From a virus: DNA of 31,398 nucleotides. Under the pieces are notes generated by a model. It ran no database searches, had not been told where the DNA came from, and saw only the letters and a list, made by a program, of their open reading frames with translations. Location of the stretch: positions 1 through 31,398 of IMG/VR virus record IMGVR_UViG_3300034062_008006; one strand, written 5' to 3'. Shown here in pieces: positions 26,763 through 31,398 of the stretch; the first letter of the stretch is position 1, and the number at the start of each line of letters is the position of its first letter. The translations under genes were made by a program, and so were the position numbers.

Positions 26763-27389
26763 TTAAATTTTGTTTTCTTTAATATCATAATAATAACTAT
26801 CCCCATCCTCAGAAATCCATCTATCTGAACTTGTTTCAACCGATGGTAATGAATTATCAACTTTTATGTCTTTTAAATTCAGTGGAAACTCAGTTGTTAT
26901 CCAATTGGAATCTTTCCAAAATATTCTGTTATTTGGTTGACATAAAAGATACCCATCGTCTGACACAAGTAAATGACCACACTTATAATCAGATGGTTCA
27001 TCTGAGTAAGCATTATCAAACCAATCTATTGTCATCATATATGTCACCCAAACTTTTGATTTATCTTTTAATAAGACCTCAGCCCTTTTACCTTTCAAAA
27101 ATTCATATTCCGTTATACTAACGTTTTCTGAAAAACAATCCCATAGTTGTTTGAAATGAAATGGTATATCCTCGGTTGGTTCTTTAAGAAAAATCTCAGA
27201 AATTGGAACTCTTGACCTTAACATTCCATAATCTGTCATGACATGAAAAGTTAATATTTTACCTGATACAGATTGAATACCGAAGGCATAACCATTGTGG
27301 AACTTATCTCGGTCTTTATCATTTTTAGTGAAGTGGGATACTCTGATTAAGCACTTAAAACTTTTGATATTTTCGTTAAGTGTTGCCAT
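26763..27389 (-). CDS. Protein of unknown function between terminator and gp25
   Basis: A 208-residue protein with ATG at 27389 (MATLNENIKS). A TTG 24 bases upstream is in frame, but using it would place the late element inside the coding region, so I reject it. Trp/Asp-rich, soluble-looking sequence with no membrane segment; notable stretches are HNGYAFGIQSVSGKILTFHV, VWVTYMMTIDWFDNAYSDE and a Trp-rich end with DGDSYYYD. No catalytic motif is recognised. It is the first gene after the nrdA terminator and the first of the late virion block, with its own TATTTATAA element, so it is probably expressed with the baseplate genes. It could be a baseplate, assembly or regulatory protein; I cannot choose. 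Confidence 0.65.
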   Translation of the reverse strand: MATLNENIKSFKCLIRVSHFTKNDKDRDKFHNGYAFGIQSVSGKILTFHVMTDYGMLRSRVPISEIFLKEPTEDIPFHFKQLWDCFSENVSITEYEFLKGKRAEVLLKDKSKVWVTYMMTIDWFDNAYSDEPSDYKCGHLLVSDDGYLLCQPNNRIFWKDSNWITTEFPLNLKDIKVDNSLPSVETSSDRWISEDGDSYYYDIKENKI

Positions 27390-27393
27390 TTTA

Positions 27394-27402
27394 TTATAAA
27401 TA
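27394..27402 (-). promoter_or_regulatory. TATTTATAA late-promoter-like element after the nrdA terminator
   Basis: Minus-strand TATTTATAA 9 bases downstream of the terminator T run and 4 bases before the ATG of the 208-residue gene. The order terminator, then promoter, then gene is what a new transcription unit needs. Confidence 0.6.
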
Positions 27403-27410
27403 TCCCAAAA

Positions 27411-27436
27411 CAAAAAATCCCGATTTCTCGGGATTT
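27411..27436 (-). terminator. Intrinsic terminator after nrdA
   Basis: On the minus strand, a perfect 9-bp stem (AAATCCCGA / TCGGGATTT) with a GAAA tetraloop is followed by TTTTTTG and more T. It begins 3 bases after the nrdA stop codon. The plus strand has no T run after the hairpin, so it acts only for the minus-strand operon. Confidence 0.9.
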
Positions 27437-27439
27437 ATG

Positions 27440-29860
27440 TTATGCTGAACATCCAAAACATTCGACCAAACTACTGTCGGGTCTTGGAGGTAAGTTCATT
27501 TTACTGTAATCAACATCAGGTAATGGTTGTGGTTTTGACTCTTTACTAATATCAACCGCCAAGTGTTTTGCCCCTGTTGATATAGCCTTTGTTCTAACGT
27601 AATAACACATAGTTTTTAATCCGTTTTCCCAAGCCCTAAAGTGAGATGAAGTGATTTTTGATACTGTTGGATTTGCCAAATAGATATTCATTGATTGAGA
27701 TTGGTCGATAAATGGTGCTCTATCAGATGCCATATCAATTAATTCTTTTTGTGAAATCTCCCAAATCGTTTTGTATTTTTTCAACAAATGTTCAATTCTT
27801 TTTACTTTTTTGTTGTAGTTTTTATCCTCAGCGTCCAAGTATTTGTTGAAATTAATTGATTGGATTGAACCTTCATTTATAATAATTTCGTTTTTAACTT
27901 GTTCGGTCCAAATACCAATTTTTTCAAAGTCGGTAATTAGATATTTGTTAACAATCATGATTTCTCCACCAACAACTCGTCTGTTAAATAATGCTGAGTG
28001 AGCGGGTTCTGTCATTTCATAAGACCCTGTGATTTTAGCTGATGACGCAACTGGCATCTGAGCGGTGGTAAGTGAATTACAAACACCAAAGAATTTAACA
28101 CTTTCTTTAAGTGAGTTCCAATCCCACATTCCTGACAAATCACTCTCATTTAATCCCCACATATCAAATTGGAATACTCCTTGAGACATTGGTGACCCTT
28201 TGAAGAAGTCATATGGTAAATATTCTGCGGTTTTGCATAAGTTATTTGATTCGTAAATCGCTCCGTAATAGATGGTTTCAAAGATGTTTTTATTTAGTTT
28301 CTTTGCTTCATCAGAAGTGAAAACATAATCCATTAAATAAAATACGTCAGCCAATCCTTGAGTTCCGATACCGATTGCTCTTTGTTCTAATCCACCTTTT
28401 CTACCTTTTTCGGTTGAGTAATAGTTGATATCAATAACTTTGTTAAGTGCTCTTACAACTTTACGAGTTTCTTCAAACAATCTTTGGAAATTAAACTTTC
28501 CCTCCTCAACAAAGTTCTTCAAAATCATAGAAGATAGTGTACAAATCGCGGTTGTTTTTTCATCAGTATATTGATAAATCTCGTTACACAAGTTAGATTG
28601 TTTGATAACACCGATATTTTGATGGTTTGTCTTTTTGTTGGCATTATCTTTTGAACAAAGGTATGGAACGCCAGTTTCAATTTGTGATTCAATAATCTTA
28701 TACCATAACTCTTGAGCCTTAATTTTTTTACCAATACCTAAACTTACGGCTTTGTTATAGATTTCTTCGTATTCCTCACCGTAACATTCTTGTAGTGGTT
28801 TTAACCCCGCTTTACTGATATCATCAGGACAAAATAAATACCAATCTGATGACTCACGAACCGCTCTCATAAAGTTATCAGGTAACCATAAAGATGTGAA
28901 AAGGTCTCTCGCTCTTAACTCTTCAGGACCTGTGTTTTTCTTAATATCCAAAAGGTCAAAAATGTCTTTATGCCAAGGTTCAATATAGATGGCCGCACTT
29001 CCCGGTCTTCTTCCTTGTTGGTTAAAGAATCTCAAAGATTCATTCACGATTTTAAGATACTTTAATAATCCGCCTGCAAATCCACCTGATGAAGAGATAC
29101 GAGTATCTTTTGACCTTAGATTACTCATACAAAGTCCGATACCTGCGGCGTCTGATGAATATGTTGAGATGTCTTTTAATGTGTCTAACAAACCTACTCT
29201 TGAGTCGTCGTTATTGTAGTGTAATACACAAGATGCTAGTTGAGGTACTTTGGTTCCCGCATTAATCATAATAGGAGTTGCAGGGGAAATAAGTTGGTTT
29301 GACAGGGAATTATAGTATTCAACAGCCTCTTCAAAAGATTTTGTAACCCATAACGCGACTCTCATATACATATGTTGAGGTCTTTCAACTGACACACCAT
29401 TTGAGTTCTTTAGTAGATACATCTCTTGTAGTGAACGCCAAGCAAAGTAATCAAAGTTATAATCCAATTCGTGGTTAATTACCTCATCAATTTTGTCTTT
29501 ACCATAGTATTTCATAGTTAAAATAAGGTCTTCATTAATGATACCCTCCTTATTTAAACTTTCCATAACCTCTGAAAAACTTGGGTTTGTTTCTTTGTGG
29601 TATGATGAAATCGCAACGGTTGCTGCCAATCTACTATAATCGTAGTGACTACCAGTATAAGCCGCAGAAATCTCATAAACCAACTTGTCCAAATCCTTAG
29701 TGGTGATTTTACCTTCAGTTGGAACGGATGTGATTACTTTAATGAATATTTCGTCTGAATTTACGTTAAGTGACTTAGACGCCTTTTTAATACGGTTGTA
29801 TATTTTGGTGGGGTTGAAGGCTACTTCTTCCCCGCCTTTTTTAATAATTGTTAATGACAT
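27440..29860 (-). CDS. nrdA: Ribonucleotide reductase class Ia, large (alpha) subunit
   Basis: An 806-residue protein that reduces ribonucleoside diphosphates to deoxy forms for phage DNA synthesis. An ATP-cone-like regulatory region occupies the first ~90 residues. Catalytic residues, by comparison with E. coli NrdA: C211 (SCVLHY) and C440 (AICTLSS) as the redox pair, N423-x-C425-x-E427 (NLCNEI) with C425 as the thiyl radical site, Y753-Y754 in the radical-transfer path, and C801/C804 (CFGC) at the C-terminal tail that is re-reduced by thioredoxin or glutaredoxin. All key residues are present, so the enzyme should be active. It lies 10 bases after nrdB and ends at a strong terminator. No intein or intron is seen. 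Confidence 0.96.
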   Translation of the reverse strand: MSLTIIKKGGEEVAFNPTKIYNRIKKASKSLNVNSDEIFIKVITSVPTEGKITTKDLDKLVYEISAAYTGSHYDYSRLAATVAISSYHKETNPSFSEVMESLNKEGIINEDLILTMKYYGKDKIDEVINHELDYNFDYFAWRSLQEMYLLKNSNGVSVERPQHMYMRVALWVTKSFEEAVEYYNSLSNQLISPATPIMINAGTKVPQLASCVLHYNNDDSRVGLLDTLKDISTYSSDAAGIGLCMSNLRSKDTRISSSGGFAGGLLKYLKIVNESLRFFNQQGRRPGSAAIYIEPWHKDIFDLLDIKKNTGPEELRARDLFTSLWLPDNFMRAVRESSDWYLFCPDDISKAGLKPLQECYGEEYEEIYNKAVSLGIGKKIKAQELWYKIIESQIETGVPYLCSKDNANKKTNHQNIGVIKQSNLCNEIYQYTDEKTTAICTLSSMILKNFVEEGKFNFQRLFEETRKVVRALNKVIDINYYSTEKGRKGGLEQRAIGIGTQGLADVFYLMDYVFTSDEAKKLNKNIFETIYYGAIYESNNLCKTAEYLPYDFFKGSPMSQGVFQFDMWGLNESDLSGMWDWNSLKESVKFFGVCNSLTTAQMPVASSAKITGSYEMTEPAHSALFNRRVVGGEIMIVNKYLITDFEKIGIWTEQVKNEIIINEGSIQSINFNKYLDAEDKNYNKKVKRIEHLLKKYKTIWEISQKELIDMASDRAPFIDQSQSMNIYLANPTVSKITSSHFRAWENGLKTMCYYVRTKAISTGAKHLAVDISKESKPQPLPDVDYSKMNLPPRPDSSLVECFGCSA

Positions 29861-29870
29861 AGTTTATAGT

Positions 29871-30818
29871 TTAAAAATCTTCATCAAATGAGATTGCCTC
29901 GTTAAGTTTTGCTTTTTGATACTCGATAGTTCTACTTTCAAAGAAATTACCTTTGGTTTCTACAGCAATTTGTTCCATAAATTTAAATGGTTGTTCTACG
30001 TTAAATTCTTTTTTACATCCAAATTTAACTAAAAGTCCATCAACAACAAACTCCAAGTATTGTTTCATTAGGTTTTGGTTCATACCAATAAGTGAAACAG
30101 GTAATGACTCGGTGATAAATTCCTTTTCAATTTCCAAAGCCGACAATAATATCTCTTTGATTCGTTTTTCTGAGATTTTGTTTTCTATGTGATTGTTAAA
30201 TAAATGAATTGCGAAGTCGCAGTGTAGGTTTTCGTCTTTGAAAATTAAGGCGTTTGCGTTACACAATCCTTGCATGATACCTCTTGACTTCAACCAAAAA
30301 ATTGAACAGAATGACCCTGAGAAAAAGATTCCTTCAACCGCAGCGAACGCTACTAATCTTTCTTGGAAAGAGGCATTTTTAATCCAATTAAGGGCCCAAT
30401 TTGCCTTTTTCTGAACTGCTGGTAGATGTTCGATTGCTCTAAAACATTCCATTTTTTCCTTTGGGTCATTGATGTATGTGTCAATTAATAAGGAATACAT
30501 TAAAGAGTGAATGTTTTCCATTGCAAGTTGGAATCCGTAGAAGAATTTCGCTTCAGGATATTGAACCTCTCTGTAGAAGTTTTCTGCTAAGTTCTCATTA
30601 ACAATACCATCAGAAGCAGCAAAAAACGATAACACATTTTTCACAAAATACTTTTCATTGTCAGAAAGTTTTTCCCAATCTCTGATGTCTCCACTCAAAT
30701 CAACTTCTTCAGCCGTCCAAAACGCTGCTTGGTGTTTTTTGTAAAAATCCCATATATCGTGATACTCAATAGGGAATATAACAAACCTGTTAGGGTTCTC
30801 TTTTAATATTGTTTCCAT
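29871..30818 (-). CDS. nrdB: Ribonucleotide reductase class Ia, small (beta) subunit
   Basis: A 315-residue protein that houses the di-iron centre and tyrosyl radical used by NrdA. Ligands visible: D40 (AEEVDLS), E101 and H104, with the radical tyrosine Y108 (ENIHSLMY fits E-x-x-H-x-x-x-Y), E162 (VEGIFF), E196 and H199 (KDENLH). The C-terminal FDEDF fits the peptide that docks on NrdA. The length is slightly short of the usual 340-375, but complete in motifs. It starts 2 bases after the helicase stop and is followed by nrdA after 10 bases, so helicase, nrdB and nrdA form one operon. Phage copies usually raise dNTP supply during replication. Confidence 0.96.
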   Translation of the reverse strand: METILKENPNRFVIFPIEYHDIWDFYKKHQAAFWTAEEVDLSGDIRDWEKLSDNEKYFVKNVLSFFAASDGIVNENLAENFYREVQYPEAKFFYGFQLAMENIHSLMYSLLIDTYINDPKEKMECFRAIEHLPAVQKKANWALNWIKNASFQERLVAFAAVEGIFFSGSFCSIFWLKSRGIMQGLCNANALIFKDENLHCDFAIHLFNNHIENKISEKRIKEILLSALEIEKEFITESLPVSLIGMNQNLMKQYLEFVVDGLLVKFGCKKEFNVEQPFKFMEQIAVETKGNFFESRTIEYQKAKLNEAISFDEDF

Positions 30819-30820
30819 AA

Positions 30821-31398
30821 TTAATTAACTTGTGTTTTTTCTTTTCTTTTATCCATCAATTCTTTCATTCTCTGACGACGTTTCTCTTCTTGGTTTTCTT
30901 CATGACCCAAGAATGTGGTTGAGCTTTCAACATCAATTTCCAACATAGCGTTATCAAATTTACAATTTTCAAAGATGATACCATCATCACCGATACGAGA
31001 TTTTGTAATTGCAATTGTTGCTAGTTTCATTTCTTTTTGTGGAAGTGATTTTGCCACAGAAATGATTACGTGACCAACTTGAGCCTTTTTGATTGACCCA
31101 CCCATTTGGTCTGTGGTTACGACCTCTGATGAAATAGATGACCTATTTCCTTGTGTTGCGGTCCAACCTACCAAACTTAGTTCGTGACACATCGCTTCAA
31201 ACCCTCTCATTACTGACCCCTCACTTTTCCACTCATCTTCAAGTTGTCTGTCGGGTAAAACACAATCAATATAATCAAGTAAAATCATATCAATTTGTTG
31301 TCCATCAGCAATTAACTTTCTGATTGAGTTTTTAATTTGATTCATAGACAAAGTATCAGAAGCGTATTTTTGTAAAATGAGTTTGTTTTTCATCGTAC
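30821..31398 (-). CDS. DnaB-type replicative helicase (T4 gp41-like), C-terminal part only
   Basis: The frame is open to the right window edge; the codon before the first in-window ATG (31393) is sense (ACG), so the ATG is probably internal and the N terminus and Walker A lie outside. In numbering from that ATG, Walker B is MILLDYID (36-43, D40), the H3-type TATQGNR is at 78-84 with the conserved Gln, the DNA-binding H4-type [17 protein letters not shown] is at 96-112, and KSRIGDDG (131-138) matches the arginine-finger region of DnaB (K-x-R-x-G-x-x-G). The last ~25 residues are a Lys/Arg/Glu-rich tail. The enzyme unwinds DNA 5' to 3' at the fork and works with the primase encoded at 694-1593. 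Confidence 0.88.
   Translation of the reverse strand, partial: TMKNKLILQKYASDTLSMNQIKNSIRKLIADGQQIDMILLDYIDCVLPDRQLEDEWKSEGSVMRGFEAMCHELSLVGWTATQGNRSSISSEVVTTDQMGGSIKKAQVGHVIISVAKSLPQKEMKLATIAITKSRIGDDGIIFENCKFDNAMLEIDVESSTTFLGHEENQEEKRRQRMKELMDKRKEKTQVN

Noticed and set aside
27390-27413. TTG-initiated extension of the 208-residue protein
   Set aside because: It would translate through the late-type element and begin at the terminator T run; the ATG at 27389 is better.
694-31393. Absence of TGA stop codons considered as possible stop recoding
   Set aside because: All long frames are intact under the standard code, and TAA-biased stops are expected in an AT-rich genome with few genes sampled.
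1-31398. tRNA genes, introns and inteins
   Set aside because: Intergenic gaps are under 100 bases with no cloverleaf seen, and nrdA, nrdB and helicase frames are uninterrupted within the window.

Overview
This window looks like part of the genome of a contractile-tailed, T4-like (myovirus-type) phage that probably infects a member of the Bacteroidota, most likely a flavobacterium-like host. The DNA is AT-rich and almost fully coding. It carries a T4-style gp25-gp6 baseplate pair, a class I ribonucleotide reductase, a DnaB-type helicase, a DnaG-type primase, and long Cys-rich virion proteins. The host guess rests on three things: repeats in two virion proteins that match the SprB gliding-adhesin repeat of Flavobacteriia, start codons that lack an AGGAG-type Shine-Dalgarno, and TATTTA/TAnnTTTG-like elements just upstream of genes. 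No tRNA, CRISPR, integrase or insertion sequence was seen, and no stretch over 300 bases lacks a gene.

Layout, read along the minus strand from right to left. (1) 31398-27440 is a nucleotide and replication block: the C-terminal part of a DnaB/gp41-type helicase (cut by the window edge), nrdB and nrdA, closed by a clear intrinsic terminator at 27411-27436. (2) 27389-8026 is the late virion block: a 208-residue protein of unknown function, gp25, gp6, a giant 1864-residue protein in the gp7 position, four structural proteins of unknown detail, a 992-residue baseplate/tail protein, a protein with seven SprB-like repeats and a Cys-rich 246-residue protein. (3) 7935-4012 holds two more host-contact proteins (545 and 753 residues). 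(4) 3966-3361 is a RuvC-like resolvase. (5) 1680-3360 is the only plus-strand island, with a 78-residue protein and a 479-residue adhesin-like protein. (6) 1593-1 returns to the minus strand with a DnaG-type primase and a PD-(D/E)XK nuclease cut by the left edge.

Two patterns tie the window together. First, a sense-strand element (A/C)TATTTAT(A/T) or a close variant sits upstream of every virion gene that is not tightly coupled to the gene before it. Virion genes without it overlap the preceding gene or start 1-4 bases after its stop. The nrd and nuclease genes lack it. It reads like a late promoter, and it is the reverse complement of the T4 late box TATAAATA. Four copies lie only 5-7 bases from the ATG, which raises the possibility of leaderless late mRNAs. 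Second, the host-contact proteins share interchangeable modules: a Cys-rich module (246-residue C terminus and 545-residue N terminus), a small N-terminal module (78-residue protein and 246-residue N terminus), a C-terminal module with identical W-to-C spacing (765- and 992-residue proteins), SprB-like repeats, and Pro/Thr linkers. This suggests a modular, disulfide-capable adhesion apparatus.
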